A stretch of 64,000 nt of DNA from Buchnera aphidicola (Artemisaphis artemisicola) (GTDB taxonomy: Bacteria > Pseudomonadota > Gammaproteobacteria > Enterobacterales > Enterobacteriaceae), in NCBI RefSeq assembly GCF_005082365.1, contig NZ_CP034900.1, positions 1-64,000 of the forward strand. The letters are read 5' to 3'. Both the position numbers and the translations under genes were made by a program. Positions 15,025 through 25,820 of this stretch are shown here, in pieces; position 1 is the first letter of the stretch; every line of letters starts with the position of its first letter. The notes beneath the pieces were generated by a model that saw only the letters and a program-made list of their open reading frames with translations, did no database searches and was not told the DNA's origin.

Positions 15025-16620
15025 ATGGAAGTACAACGTAATTTTTTTATTTTTGCTTTTTTATTCGTTTCTTTTTTAGTATGGCAAGCTTGGCAAAATC
15101 AATCATTTTTAACTAGTAAAAAAAATGAAAGCATAAATTCAACATTTGGATCTATCAATGAACAACGTAATATAAAAAAAATTTTTATTAAAAATGATGT
15201 AATTAGTTTGGTTATTAATATGTATGGCGGGGATATAGAAGAAGCTGATTTATTAGCATATAAAAATACGTTAAATTCATCTGAACCATTTAAATTACTT
15301 GAAACTACATCTGATTTTATTTATCAAGCACAAAGCGGGTTAATTGGACGAGATGGTCCAGATAGTGCAATTCATAATACTAGACCTTTATATAATTCTA
15401 ATAAAAAAATATATAAATTACAAAAGAATCAAAAAGAACTACGTGTCCCTATAACATGGATTAATAAAAATGGTGTAATTTATAAAAAAATATTTATTCT
15501 TAAACCTAATAGATATGATGTTCAAATAGAATATCATATTCATAATTTAAGTAAAAATGCATTAAAAATGAATATGTTTGGACAAATAAAGCAAACAATT
15601 CATTTGCCTGAAAAACGTAATATTTATAGTAGAAATTTTGCCTTACAAACATTTCGTGGTGCTGCTTATTCCAGTAATGATAATAAATATGAAAAATATA
15701 AATTTGATTATATTTCTAATAATCAAAATTTACATGTTACTACTGAAAATGGTTGGATTGCAATGTTACAACAGTATTTTGCTGTAGCTTGGATTCCTAA
15801 AAATTTAGGAAAAAATACAATATATACATCTAGCTTGGATAGTGGAATTGCGGCAATTGGTTATACAACTCCTACAATTGATATTCCTCCTCATGCAAGC
15901 GGTACTATAGAATCAAAGCTATGGATTGGTCCTGAAATACAAAAAGAAATGCAATTAGTTGCAAAAAATCTAGATTTAACAGTAGATTATGGTTGGCTTT
16001 GGTTTTTATCTCAACCATTATTTAAATTATTAGCTATTTTATACAATATAATAGGAAATTGGGGTGTTTCTATTATTTTAATTACTTTTTTCATGAAAGG
16101 AATAACTTATCCTTTAACTAAAGCTCAATACAATTCTATTGCTAAAATGCGTTCATTACAACCTAAGATTAAGGAAATAAAAGAAAAATACACTCACGAT
16201 AAGAAGCGTATTAGCCAAGAAATAATAAATTTATATAAAAAGAAAAAAATTAATCCTTTAGGTAGTTTTTTGCCTATTTTTATTCAAATGCCTATTTTTT
16301 TATCGCTTTATTATATGCTTATAGGATCTGTTGAATTACGACACGCTCCTTTTTTATTATGGATTAATGATTTATCTGATCAAGATCCATACTATGTATT
16401 GCCAATAATAATGGGTTTAACAATGTTTTTTATTCAGAAAACATCATCTACTAATAATGTTTCTGATCCATTTCAAAAAAAGATTATGAATTTTATACCT
16501 GTTGTTTTTACAGTGTTTTTTTTATGGTTTCCTTCAGGATTAGTTTTATACTATATAATTAGTAATTTAGTTACTATTATACAACAAAAGTTTTTTTTAT
16601 CTTATAAACCTAAAAAATAG
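15025..16620 (+). CDS. yidC: Membrane protein insertase YidC
   Basis: YidC inserts and folds inner-membrane proteins, alone or with SecYEG; subunit c of the ATP synthase is a classical substrate. It has an N-terminal anchor (about residues 7-25, FFIFAFLFVSFLVWQAW), a large periplasmic beta domain, and the conserved C-terminal core. That core starts near WGVSIILITFFMKG and continues through PIFIQMPIFLSLYYML to the final hydrophobic segments. Length is 531 residues (E. coli 548). The 202-bp spacer before it holds no gene and may be the remains of yidD. Confidence 0.97.
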   Translation: MEVQRNFFIFAFLFVSFLVWQAWQNQSFLTSKKNESINSTFGSINEQRNIKKIFIKNDVISLVINMYGGDIEEADLLAYKNTLNSSEPFKLLETTSDFIYQAQSGLIGRDGPDSAIHNTRPLYNSNKKIYKLQKNQKELRVPITWINKNGVIYKKIFILKPNRYDVQIEYHIHNLSKNALKMNMFGQIKQTIHLPEKRNIYSRNFALQTFRGAAYSSNDNKYEKYKFDYISNNQNLHVTTENGWIAMLQQYFAVAWIPKNLGKNTIYTSSLDSGIAAIGYTTPTIDIPPHASGTIESKLWIGPEIQKEMQLVAKNLDLTVDYGWLWFLSQPLFKLLAILYNIIGNWGVSIILITFFMKGITYPLTKAQYNSIAKMRSLQPKIKEIKEKYTHDKKRISQEIINLYKKKKINPLGSFLPIFIQMPIFLSLYYMLIGSVELRHAPFLLWINDLSDQDPYYVLPIIMGLTMFFIQKTSSTNNVSDPFQKKIMNFIPVVFTVFFLWFPSGLVLYYIISNLVTIIQQKFFLSYKPKK

Positions 16621-16703
16621 TTTGAAAAATATTTTTTTATGTTTAATTATTTAACATTAAATTAACATTTAAATTCTTAATTTATAAAGATAATAATTAT
16701 ATT

Positions 16704-18062
16704 ATGCATGATAAAACTATTATTGCTCAAATTACTTATCCAGGAAAAAGTGCAGTTGGAATATTAAGAATATCTGGTTCTCAAGCAAAAATCATTGCTA
16801 AAGAAGTATTAGGGAAAATTCCTCTTCCAAGATTTGCTACTTATTCTAAATTTTTAGATGAATACAGCAATGTATTAGACAAAGGAATATCGTTATGGTT
16901 TCCTGCTCCTTGTTCGCTAACAGGTGAAGATGTATTGGAATTACAAGGACATGGCAGTCCATTAGTAATGGATTTATTAATTAAGAGAATTTTGTCTATT
17001 AATAATACTAGACTTGCTAAACCTGGAGAATTTTCCGAGCGAGCATTTTTAAATGGTAAAATTGATTTAATTCAATCAGAAGCTATAGATGATTTGATTA
17101 ACTCAGAAACAGAATCATCTGTTCGTGCTTCATTACATTCATTAGAAGGAGATTTTTCTTTTTTTATTAAAGAGTTAATGAATATTATTATTGAATTTCG
17201 TATTAATTTAGAATCAACTATAGATTTTTCAGAAGAAGAAATTACTATTGATCTTGAAAATATAATTAATACAAACTTTAAAAAATTACATCTTAAATTT
17301 TTAAAAATTAAAAATACAGCAAAAGAAGGAATATTATTAAAAGAAGGAAAAAAAATAGTTATTGCTGGTCTTCCTAATTCAGGAAAATCAAGTTTATTAA
17401 ATGTTTTATCATGTAAAAATCGAGCTATAGTTAGTGATATACCTGGGACTACACGAGATCTTCTTTACGCTTATATTAATATCAATAATATTTCTTGTGA
17501 GTTGATTGATACAGCTGGTTTACGCAATACAGACAATAAAGTAGAAAATATTGGAATAATGCGTGCTTGGGAAGTAATTAAAACTGCTGATCATATTTTG
17601 TTTGTTATTGATAAAACTATTAAAAAATCAGAACAAGAAAAAATATGTCATGAATTTATCAAAAATCTTTCTGATAGTAATATTAAAGTAACTTTTATTT
17701 TAAATAAAAATGATTTATTGCAAGAAAAATTTGGTATGAAAAAAATGGCAGGTTTATCTTTTATTAGTATATCAGCACGAACCGGTGAAGGTATTGATAC
17801 ATTACGTCAGCATATTATAAAACTAGAAAAAGATAACACTAAAGAAGGCGTTTTTATTGCTCGAAGACGTCATCTTCATCAAATTGATTTAGCATACAAT
17901 GAGTTATTGTTAGCTGAAAAAAATTGGCTATCTTTTAAAAACGTCGAATTTTTGGCTGAGTCGTTGAGTATTATAAATAAATTGCTGGGCGAAATAACAG
18001 GTCATTTTAGTTCTCAAGAATTATTAAAGCGTATTTTTTCTAATTTTTGTATTGGTAAATAG
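16704..18062 (+). CDS. mnmE: tRNA modification GTPase MnmE (TrmE)
   Basis: MnmE is a GTPase that works with MnmG on wobble uridines. The N-terminal folate-binding domain begins [20 protein letters not shown]. The G domain shows GLPNSGKSS (G1), the DIPGTTRD loop (G2), DTAGL (G3) and NKND (G4). The C-terminus ends in FCIGK with the conserved cysteine. Length is 452 residues (E. coli 454). Confidence 0.98.
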   Translation: MHDKTIIAQITYPGKSAVGILRISGSQAKIIAKEVLGKIPLPRFATYSKFLDEYSNVLDKGISLWFPAPCSLTGEDVLELQGHGSPLVMDLLIKRILSINNTRLAKPGEFSERAFLNGKIDLIQSEAIDDLINSETESSVRASLHSLEGDFSFFIKELMNIIIEFRINLESTIDFSEEEITIDLENIINTNFKKLHLKFLKIKNTAKEGILLKEGKKIVIAGLPNSGKSSLLNVLSCKNRAIVSDIPGTTRDLLYAYININNISCELIDTAGLRNTDNKVENIGIMRAWEVIKTADHILFVIDKTIKKSEQEKICHEFIKNLSDSNIKVTFILNKNDLLQEKFGMKKMAGLSFISISARTGEGIDTLRQHIIKLEKDNTKEGVFIARRRHLHQIDLAYNELLLAEKNWLSFKNVEFLAESLSIINKLLGEITGHFSSQELLKRIFSNFCIGK

Positions 18063-18090
18063 AGATTAAAAAAAGTAGATATTAAAAATA

Positions 18091-18163
18091 TGCCCGGAGG
18101 CGGAATTGAACCACCGACACGGGGATTTTCAGTCCCCTGCTCTACCAACTGAGCTATCCGGGC
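18091..18163 (-). tRNA. pheT-like tRNA-Phe: tRNA-Phe (GAA)
   Basis: The minus strand folds as a 73-nt cloverleaf: acceptor GCCCGGA with TCCGGGC, D-loop AGCTCAGTTGGTAGAGC, anticodon loop CTGAAAA with GAA, and T-loop GGTTCAATTCC. The discriminator base is A and the CCA end is not encoded, since TAT follows. It lies convergent to mnmE. Confidence 0.97.
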
Positions 18164-18171
18164 TTTTTTAT

Positions 18172-18201
18172 ATTAAATCATCAATTATTAAACTTTGTCA
18201 A
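18172..18201 (-). promoter_or_regulatory. Sigma70 promoter of tRNA-Phe
   Basis: On the minus strand a perfect TTGACA is followed after 18 bp by TTTAAT (five of six consensus bases). Transcription would begin about 7 nt further on, at most a few nucleotides before the first base of the mature tRNA. The primary transcript would then have almost no 5' leader. Confidence 0.6.
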
Positions 18202-18330
18202 TGATTTTTTTATCATAAAATTTTATTAACATTTAATATAAATGTCATTTTTATATTTTCAATAATTAAATATTTAAAATATAAAAAATATGGATTTTAT
18301 AAATAAAAAAATAAAAAAATAATATTTGCC

Positions 18331-18359
18331 CTTGAAAGTTTTCATAAAGATCCCTATAT
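18331..18359 (+). promoter_or_regulatory. Sigma32 heat-shock promoter of groESL
   Basis: CTTGAA (18331-18336) and CCCTATAT (18352-18359) are separated by 15 bp. This fits the sigma32 consensus CTTGAAA / CCCCATNT and resembles the E. coli groE promoter. The C-rich -10 box stands out in an otherwise AT-only spacer. RpoH itself is encoded at 24838, so the heat-shock circuit appears kept. Confidence 0.85.
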
Positions 18360-18434
18360 TGAAAAGTAATAGAAGTTATTAAATTTTAATATTTTTAAAA
18401 AATAGTTAGGATTATTTTACAGGAGCATTATCAT

Positions 18435-18725
18435 ATGAAAATTCGTCCGTTGCATGATCGTGTGCTTGTTAAGCGTCAAGAAGTTGAATCAAAATCTGCA
18501 GGTGGTATTGTGCTGACAGGTTCTGCTGCAGGAAAATCTACTCGAGGAACAGTAACTGCTGTCGGTAACGGTCGTGTTTTAGATAATGGAGAAATTAAAC
18601 CATTAGATGTTAAAGTGGGAGATATAGTTATATTTAACGAAGGTTATGGTGCTAAAACAGAAAAAATTGATAATGAAGAACTATTGATTTTAACTGAAAG
18701 CGACATTTTAGCAATTGTTGAATAA
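18435..18725 (+). CDS. groES: Co-chaperonin GroES
   Basis: GroES is the heptameric lid of the GroEL folding chamber. The protein has 96 residues and begins [18 protein letters not shown]. The mobile loop [18 protein letters not shown], which docks on GroEL, is intact, and the strongly conserved [11 protein letters not shown] follows. AGGAG at 18421-18425 is a full ribosome-binding site. It forms an operon with groEL, 48 bp downstream. Confidence 0.98.
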   Translation: MKIRPLHDRVLVKRQEVESKSAGGIVLTGSAAGKSTRGTVTAVGNGRVLDNGEIKPLDVKVGDIVIFNEGYGAKTEKIDNEELLILTESDILAIVE

Positions 18726-18749
18726 TAAACTAATATTCTAATCTATTGA

Positions 18750-20420
<1,671 letters not shown>

Positions 20421-20470
20421 TAAATTATTCTTCTTTTGATTAAATAAGTTTTAAATTAATTTAAAAATAT

Positions 20471-20506
20471 CTTTCCTCAGGTTAATTATTCTGAGGAAAG
20501 TTTTTT
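20471..20506 (+). terminator. Intrinsic terminator of groESL
   Basis: CTTTCCTCAG and CTGAGGAAAG form a perfect 10-bp stem with a 10-nt loop, followed directly by TTTTTT. This is the most canonical rho-independent terminator in the window, 50 bp after the groEL stop. Confidence 0.9.
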
Positions 20507-20974
20507 CTTGTTTAGGTTTATATAAAAATATTAAATTTATTTAATAATTAAAAAAATTAATGTTTTGTTATTTTTAATATTATTTTTATATTCTAATCTA
20601 AAACTAAATAACTAAATTTTTTTTCAAAATTTAAAATACTTCATTATTATATTTATCAGAATTAAACAAATATAATATATTTTTTATCTTTTATAAGGTC
20701 TTTAATTTTTTCTAGAGACCTTAAAATTTTTTTATATATTGTCATTTGTAATAAAAATAGATTTTTTTAAATTATCTTTTATCATTACTGATAATAAAAA
20801 ATGTAGTTTATCTAGTAAAAAGTTTTCATTAACTTGAAATTGAAAAAATTTATAATTTTCTTCCAAATAAAAAATTATTAATAATTTTTTTGTTTTTAAT
20901 AGAATTAAATAGTTTTAGATAACTAATTATTTTTTTAGTTAATTTTTATATTTTTTATAAGAATAGAGGTGTAT
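20507..20974. other. Gene-free region between groEL and efp with an isolated hairpin
   Basis: No recognisable gene. In E. coli epmB lies here, divergent from efp. A hairpin at 20695-20722 (AAGGTCTTTA with TAGAGACCTT, one G-T pair) is followed by AAAA and seven T on the plus strand, so it looks like a terminator with no gene in front of it. On the minus strand about 58 codons (roughly 20735-20908) are free of stops. The encoded peptide contains NENFLLDKLHFLLSVM; I do not recognise it and it has no convincing start. A decayed gene is possible. Confidence 0.4.
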
Positions 20975-21544
20975 ATGAGAGTATATTATAGCAATAATTT
21001 TCGTTTAGGTTGTAAAATTATATTTGAAAACGAACCATGTTTAATAGAATCCAGTGAATTTGTTAAACCAGGAAAAGGTCAAGCTTTTGTTCGTGTAAAA
21101 TTAAGAAAACTTTTAACAAAACAACTTATAGAAAAGACATTTAAATCCACAGATTCTTTAGAAGTAGCCGATGTTATAGAATGTACATTATCTTATGTAT
21201 ATAATGATGGTGATTTTTGGTATTTTATTAATAATAATACTTTTGAAGAATTATCAGTAGAAGAAAAAATTATTGGTATGAATAAAAAATGGTTATTAGA
21301 ACAAGATACATGTGTAGTAACTTTATGGAATAATAAACCGATTTCAATTACTCCTAAAACTTTTGTAAAACTTGAAGTTATAGATGTTCAAGCAACTCTT
21401 AAAGGAGATACAATTAATACTAGTGCTACTAAATTAGCCATATTAAGTACAGGTGCTGTAGTTAAAGTACCTCTTTTTATTCAATCTGGTCAATTGATAA
21501 AAGTAGACACTCGATCTGGTGAATATGTATCTAGAATTAAATGA
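20975..21544 (+). CDS. efp: Translation elongation factor P
   Basis: EF-P relieves ribosome stalling at polyproline stretches. The protein has 189 residues (E. coli 188) with three OB-like domains. The modified lysine is conserved as K34 in [10 protein letters not shown]. The C-terminus ends [14 protein letters not shown] as in E. coli. I chose the ATG at 20975 ([10 protein letters not shown]. coli MATYYSNDF) behind AGAGG; the GTG at 20969 overlaps that site. Its stop is only 7 bp from the convergent dnaC stop, leaving no room for a terminator. Confidence 0.97.
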   Translation: MRVYYSNNFRLGCKIIFENEPCLIESSEFVKPGKGQAFVRVKLRKLLTKQLIEKTFKSTDSLEVADVIECTLSYVYNDGDFWYFINNNTFEELSVEEKIIGMNKKWLLEQDTCVVTLWNNKPISITPKTFVKLEVIDVQATLKGDTINTSATKLAILSTGAVVKVPLFIQSGQLIKVDTRSGEYVSRIK

Positions 21545-21551
21545 AATATTT

Positions 21552-22292
21552 TTAATACTCATTTCCTTTAACATATTGTCTATAGCTATCCCATTCAAAA
21601 GTTAACCATAAACTGTTCCCTAAACGCATTCGATCAATTACTCGTTCACCTAATAAATTTTTCATGCCTTTATGATCTAAATTTGACAACATTCCTGTTG
21701 AACGTTTAGATGATGAACGTCGATCAACTATTTGATTAATAATTACTTTTTCATAGCGAGATTCAGTTTGCATGCCAATTTCATCAATCATTAATAAATC
21801 AACACTACTGAGATTATGTAGCAAATTTTCTTCTGTAATATTACTATTACCACTAAAAGTGCCTTTCATATTGGACATTAAGTCAGCAACTGTAACGATC
21901 AAGATGCTTTTTCCATGTAAAATCAAGTAATTTCCTATAGCAGATGCTAAATGATTTTTTCCGGTTCCAGGTTTTCCTGAAAAAATAAAACTAGCAATAT
22001 TTTCATTAAATTCTTCTGCATATCTTTTAGATGCTTTTAGAACTTTTTTTTGTCCGTCATGTTCAATTTTATAATTATCAAAAGAACAATTCATATACAA
22101 TTCCCGGATACCTGATCTTCCTAATACTCTCTGTATTTTCATTGCTTTGTTCTCTCGTATTATAGATTCTGAAGATAATCTTCCTTGTTCTTGATTCCAA
22201 GCTAGTAAATCTTCATCATTATCAAATTTGGGTTTAATATTATTAGGCATTAAACGTTGAAGACGTTTAAAGAATTCAGTATGAAATGTCAT
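21552..22292 (-). CDS. dnaC: Replicative helicase loader DnaC
   Basis: DnaC is an AAA+ ATPase that loads DnaB helicase at the origin and at restart sites. The N-terminal DnaB-binding region is followed by Walker A in SGKPGTGKNHLASAIGN, then TVADLM and the Walker B LLMIDEIG. It has 246 residues (E. coli 245). The start codon shares one base with the dnaT stop (TAATG), so the genes are translationally coupled, as in E. coli dnaTC. Confidence 0.96.
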   Translation of the reverse strand: MTFHTEFFKRLQRLMPNNIKPKFDNDEDLLAWNQEQGRLSSESIIRENKAMKIQRVLGRSGIRELYMNCSFDNYKIEHDGQKKVLKASKRYAEEFNENIASFIFSGKPGTGKNHLASAIGNYLILHGKSILIVTVADLMSNMKGTFSGNSNITEENLLHNLSSVDLLMIDEIGMQTESRYEKVIINQIVDRRSSSKRSTGMLSNLDHKGMKNLLGERVIDRMRLGNSLWLTFEWDSYRQYVKGNEY

Positions 22293-22789
22293 TATTTACC
22301 TCTAAATCCATGTGGTACAGTTTGATCTGGTGTTGGAATATAAGTAATATCTCTTTTTTTATTTGAAATATAATTATTTAGAGATCTGCTTTTTGATAAG
22401 CTTCTAGCTAGTTTTTGTTGCCATTGTATATGATAAAAAAAACAACCTTCTGCTTGCCAATAATTAATAAAACATAGAAGTTCAGCTTTTGATACCTCTT
22501 CAGTTAAAAAAAACCCCCATAATGCTGCTTGATGAATAAAATCTTTATCAGGTATCCACTGTAGATGCATTGCAAATTTTTGATTTATATTTTGTTTTTT
22601 ATCATTTTTATCTGATAAGTTGTATTTTATATCAAATATTTTTTCAAATAAACAAGGTCTAATGACATAAAATACAGGAGTTTTATTTTTTAATATTACT
22701 AAACTACCATTATTTGACATTTCTAAAAATTTTATTGGGTTTTTACAAAATACATCAAGATTTATATTATCTGAAATAAATTTTTTCAT
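22292..22789 (-). CDS. dnaT: Primosomal protein DnaT
   Basis: DnaT takes part in PriA-dependent primosome assembly at stalled forks. The protein has 165 residues (E. coli 179). The C-terminal half is the recognisable part: HLQWIPDKDFIHQAALWGF, FINYWQAEGCFFYHIQWQQKLARSL and the final PHGFRGK, which follow E. coli closely. The N-terminal half is divergent. It sits in front of dnaC and behind rsmD on the same strand. Confidence 0.93.
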   Translation of the reverse strand: MKKFISDNINLDVFCKNPIKFLEMSNNGSLVILKNKTPVFYVIRPCLFEKIFDIKYNLSDKNDKKQNINQKFAMHLQWIPDKDFIHQAALWGFFLTEEVSKAELLCFINYWQAEGCFFYHIQWQQKLARSLSKSRSLNNYISNKKRDITYIPTPDQTVPHGFRGK

Positions 22790-22852
22790 AAATTTTATTA
22801 CCTTATTTATTTTATTTTTTTATTTTTTATATATGATGAAAAATTTAAATTT

Positions 22853-23422
22853 TTATATTTTAAAAATATAAAGATAACATTCTATTTTATTTGTAATTTT
22901 CTTTTTATATAAAATCCAATTTTTTGACATTTTTATATTTTTTTTTTCTTGTTCTATATAAACAAGGGAGTTATTTTTAATCCATTTATTATTTTCTAAT
23001 AAAGTAATAGTTTTTTTGATCAATCCTTGATAATAAGGTGGATCAATAAATATTATATCATATGGTTGATTATTTTTTTTAATCCAATGAAGAGCATTAG
23101 TATATAAAATTTCTGCATTAGATATATTTAATTCGTTAATATTTTTTTTAAGATTAAGAAATGTGTTTTTTTGTATTTCTAAAAAAGTTAAAAATTTAGC
23201 TTGACGAGATAGAGCTTCTATTCCTAATGAACCAGTTCCTGCAAAACAATCTAGGCATCGAGCGTTTTTAATATATTTAGACAACCAGTTAAATAAAGTT
23301 TCTCTTATTTGATTAGTAGTAGGACGTAAGTTTGAAATATTTTTAAAAGATATTTTTCTTCCTTTAAATTTTCCGGAAATAATATATACTTTATCTTTTT
23401 TTTTTACAGAATTATTATTCAT
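22853..23422 (-). CDS. rsmD: 16S rRNA (guanine966-N2)-methyltransferase RsmD
   Basis: RsmD methylates G966 of 16S rRNA on the small subunit. It has a Rossmann-type SAM-binding motif, DCFAGTGSLGIEALSR, and the catalytic DPPY motif (IIFIDPPYYQG). Length is 189 residues (E. coli 198). It is divergent from ftsY, as in E. coli, and upstream of dnaT on the same strand with a 63-bp gap. A ten-base A run in the coding sense (22938-22947) lies in frame near the C-terminus. Confidence 0.95.
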   Translation of the reverse strand: MNNNSVKKKDKVYIISGKFKGRKISFKNISNLRPTTNQIRETLFNWLSKYIKNARCLDCFAGTGSLGIEALSRQAKFLTFLEIQKNTFLNLKKNINELNISNAEILYTNALHWIKKNNQPYDIIFIDPPYYQGLIKKTITLLENNKWIKNNSLVYIEQEKKNIKMSKNWILYKKKITNKIECYLYIFKI

Positions 23423-23564
23423 AATATTAGATATTTTATGTTATTAATATAATTTATTTTATTATTAATAGTAATTAAAATAAATATGTTATTTTTTTAT
23501 TTTTTTAAGAAATATTTAAAAATAATAAGATAATATAACTTTTTATAAAATATAAGGTTAAAAT

Positions 23565-24707
23565 ATGAAAGATAGTAAAAACAACAGTCTTTTTTCTTGG
23601 TTAAAGTCTAAAATAAAAAAAAGTAAAAAAATAGATACAATAAAAAACACAAAAGAACAAAAAAAAGATATTTGTAACAAAAAAATAAATATTACAGAAA
23701 ATATATCAATTAAAAAAGATTATATTAAAGATAATAATATAAATAATTTAAATAATCTTGATTATCAATTAGATGTTAAAGAGAAAACAAAAATAAATTT
23801 TTTTTCACGTTTAAAAATTAGCTTAAAAAAAACAAAAATTTTTTTTGGAGATAGTATTAATAATATTTTTTTATCAAAAAAAATTGATGATCTTCTTTTC
23901 CAACAATTAGAAGAAAAAATGTTGCTTGCTGATATAGGAATTAATACTACTGATCGAATTATTAATAGATTAATTAAAGATGTAAATCGTAAGGATTTAA
24001 AAAATTCTGAAAAATTATATTTTTTATTAAAAGAGAACATGCATTCTATTTTAAAAAAAGTAACGTTACCCTTAATAATATCAAATCATAAGCCTTTTAT
24101 AATTTTAGTAGTTGGAGTAAACGGTGTAGGGAAAACTACAACAGTTGCTAAATTAGCACAAAAATATAAATTAGAAGGTAAATCCGTAATGTTAGCTGCA
24201 GCCGATACATTTCGCGCGGCCGGCATAGAGCAATTGCAAATATTAGGACAGTTAACTAAAATACCAGTCATAGCACAACGTTCTGGTTCAGATCCAGCTG
24301 CAGTAATATTTGATGCAGTAAATTCAGCAAAATCAAAAAAAGTTGATATTTTAATTATCGATACAGCAGGAAGATTACATAATAAACGTCATTTGATGGA
24401 AGAATTAAAAAAAATAGTTAGAGTAATAAAAAAAATAGATATGTCTGCACCACATGAAATAATGCTAATTATTGATGCTTGTAGTGGACAAAATACTATA
24501 CAACAAACAGAGATATTCCATCAAGCATTAAATATAACTGGTATCGTAATCACAAAGCTAGATGGGACAGCAAAAGGAGGAGTTATTTTTTCATTAGCTG
24601 ATCAATTTAAAATTCCTATTCGTTATATTGGAATTGGTGAAAAAACGCAAGATTTAGGTGAATTTAATAGTAAAGAATTTCTTAAAGCTATTTTTATAGA
24701 AAAATAA
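23565..24707 (+). CDS. ftsY: Signal recognition particle receptor FtsY
   Basis: This SRP receptor GTPase docks ribosomes making membrane proteins. The NG domain is complete: GVNGVGKTTT (G1), the DTFRAAAIEQL-type motif as ADTFRAAGIEQL, DTAGR (G3) and TKLDG (G4). At 380 residues it is shorter than E. coli (497). The acidic N-terminal A region is replaced by a short Lys/Asn-rich stretch of about 80 residues, so only the catalytic core is conserved. ftsE and ftsX, which follow in E. coli, are missing. Confidence 0.96.
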   Translation: MKDSKNNSLFSWLKSKIKKSKKIDTIKNTKEQKKDICNKKINITENISIKKDYIKDNNINNLNNLDYQLDVKEKTKINFFSRLKISLKKTKIFFGDSINNIFLSKKIDDLLFQQLEEKMLLADIGINTTDRIINRLIKDVNRKDLKNSEKLYFLLKENMHSILKKVTLPLIISNHKPFIILVVGVNGVGKTTTVAKLAQKYKLEGKSVMLAAADTFRAAGIEQLQILGQLTKIPVIAQRSGSDPAAVIFDAVNSAKSKKVDILIIDTAGRLHNKRHLMEELKKIVRVIKKIDMSAPHEIMLIIDACSGQNTIQQTEIFHQALNITGIVITKLDGTAKGGVIFSLADQFKIPIRYIGIGEKTQDLGEFNSKEFLKAIFIEK

Positions 24708-24837
24708 TTGTACATTGTATTACATATAATTTGTATTTTTTATATAAATCTTTGATTTATATTTTTAATTGAAGTATTATATCAATGTCCCACATATTTA
24801 TAATTCAGTAATGTAATTCGTTGATGCGGGAATTAAA

Positions 24838-25692
24838 ATGATTAATAAAGTACAGATTTTATCTGTAACACCACCATCCAATTTAGATGCATATATTAGA
24901 ATAGCTAATTTATGGCCGATGCTATCAATTGAAGAAGAACAATCATTAACTAAACAATTGCGTTATGATGGCGATTTAAATGCCGCAAAAACTTTAATTT
25001 TATCTCATCTCCGTTTTGTAATTTATATTGCACGTAATTATTCAGGATACGGTTTACTTCAAGCAGATCTTATACAAGAAGGTAATATAGGATTAATGAA
25101 AGCAGTACGTAGATTTAATCCAGAAATAGGAGTTCGTTTAGTTTCTTTTGCTGTTCATTGGATTAAATCTGAAATACATGAATATGTTTTGCGTAATTGG
25201 CGTATTGTTAAAATTGCTACTACAAAATCTCAAAGAAAACTTTTTTTTAATTTAAGAAAAACAAAAAAAAGATTAGGATGGTTTAATGAAGAAGAAATTG
25301 AAATAGTTGCTAGAGAATTAGGTGTGAGTAGCAGAGATGTAAGAGAGATGGAATCTCGTATGTCAGCTCAAGATATTACTTTTAATCCATTCCCAGAAGA
25401 AGATATTGATATTAATAATCATAATTCTATACAATATTTAAAAGATAAAACATCTAATTTTGCTAATGGAGTGGAACAAGATAATTGGAAAAAACATGCT
25501 TCTTATAAACTCAGTAATGCACTATTAAGATTAGATGAACGTAGTCGTGATATTATTAATGCACGTTGGTTAGATAAAAATAAAAAAAACACTTTACAAA
25601 AATTAGCAAATAATTATGGAATTTCTGCAGAACGTGTTCGACAATTAGAAAAAAATGCTATGAAAAAATTAAAAATAGCTATAGAGAATTAA
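24838..25692 (+). CDS. rpoH: RNA polymerase sigma-32 (heat-shock) factor
   Basis: RpoH directs transcription of heat-shock genes, including the groESL promoter in this window. The protein has 284 residues, exactly as in E. coli. Region 2 reads [17 protein letters not shown], the RpoH box is [17 protein letters not shown], and the region 4 helix-turn-helix is [18 protein letters not shown]. One of two sigma factors in the window (the other is rpoD). GCGGGA precedes the ATG. Confidence 0.97.
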   Translation: MINKVQILSVTPPSNLDAYIRIANLWPMLSIEEEQSLTKQLRYDGDLNAAKTLILSHLRFVIYIARNYSGYGLLQADLIQEGNIGLMKAVRRFNPEIGVRLVSFAVHWIKSEIHEYVLRNWRIVKIATTKSQRKLFFNLRKTKKRLGWFNEEEIEIVARELGVSSRDVREMESRMSAQDITFNPFPEEDIDINNHNSIQYLKDKTSNFANGVEQDNWKKHASYKLSNALLRLDERSRDIINARWLDKNKKNTLQKLANNYGISAERVRQLEKNAMKKLKIAIEN

Positions 25693-25727
25693 TGAGAAAT
25701 ATATTTTTTTATAAAAAATATTTTTTC

Positions 25728-25769
25728 AGAGTATGAGATTAATTTTTTAAAGTTTTCAACTCATACTCT
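25728..25769. terminator. Bidirectional terminator between rpoH and glmS
   Basis: AGAGTATGAG (25728-25737) and CTCATACTCT (25760-25769) form a perfect 10-bp stem with a 22-nt AT loop between two convergent genes. T- or A-rich runs lie close on both sides, so it can serve either strand. Confidence 0.65.
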
Positions 25770-25820
25770 TTAAAAATTGATATATATGCATATTTTATTA
25801 TATTTAATAATCAATTTTTA

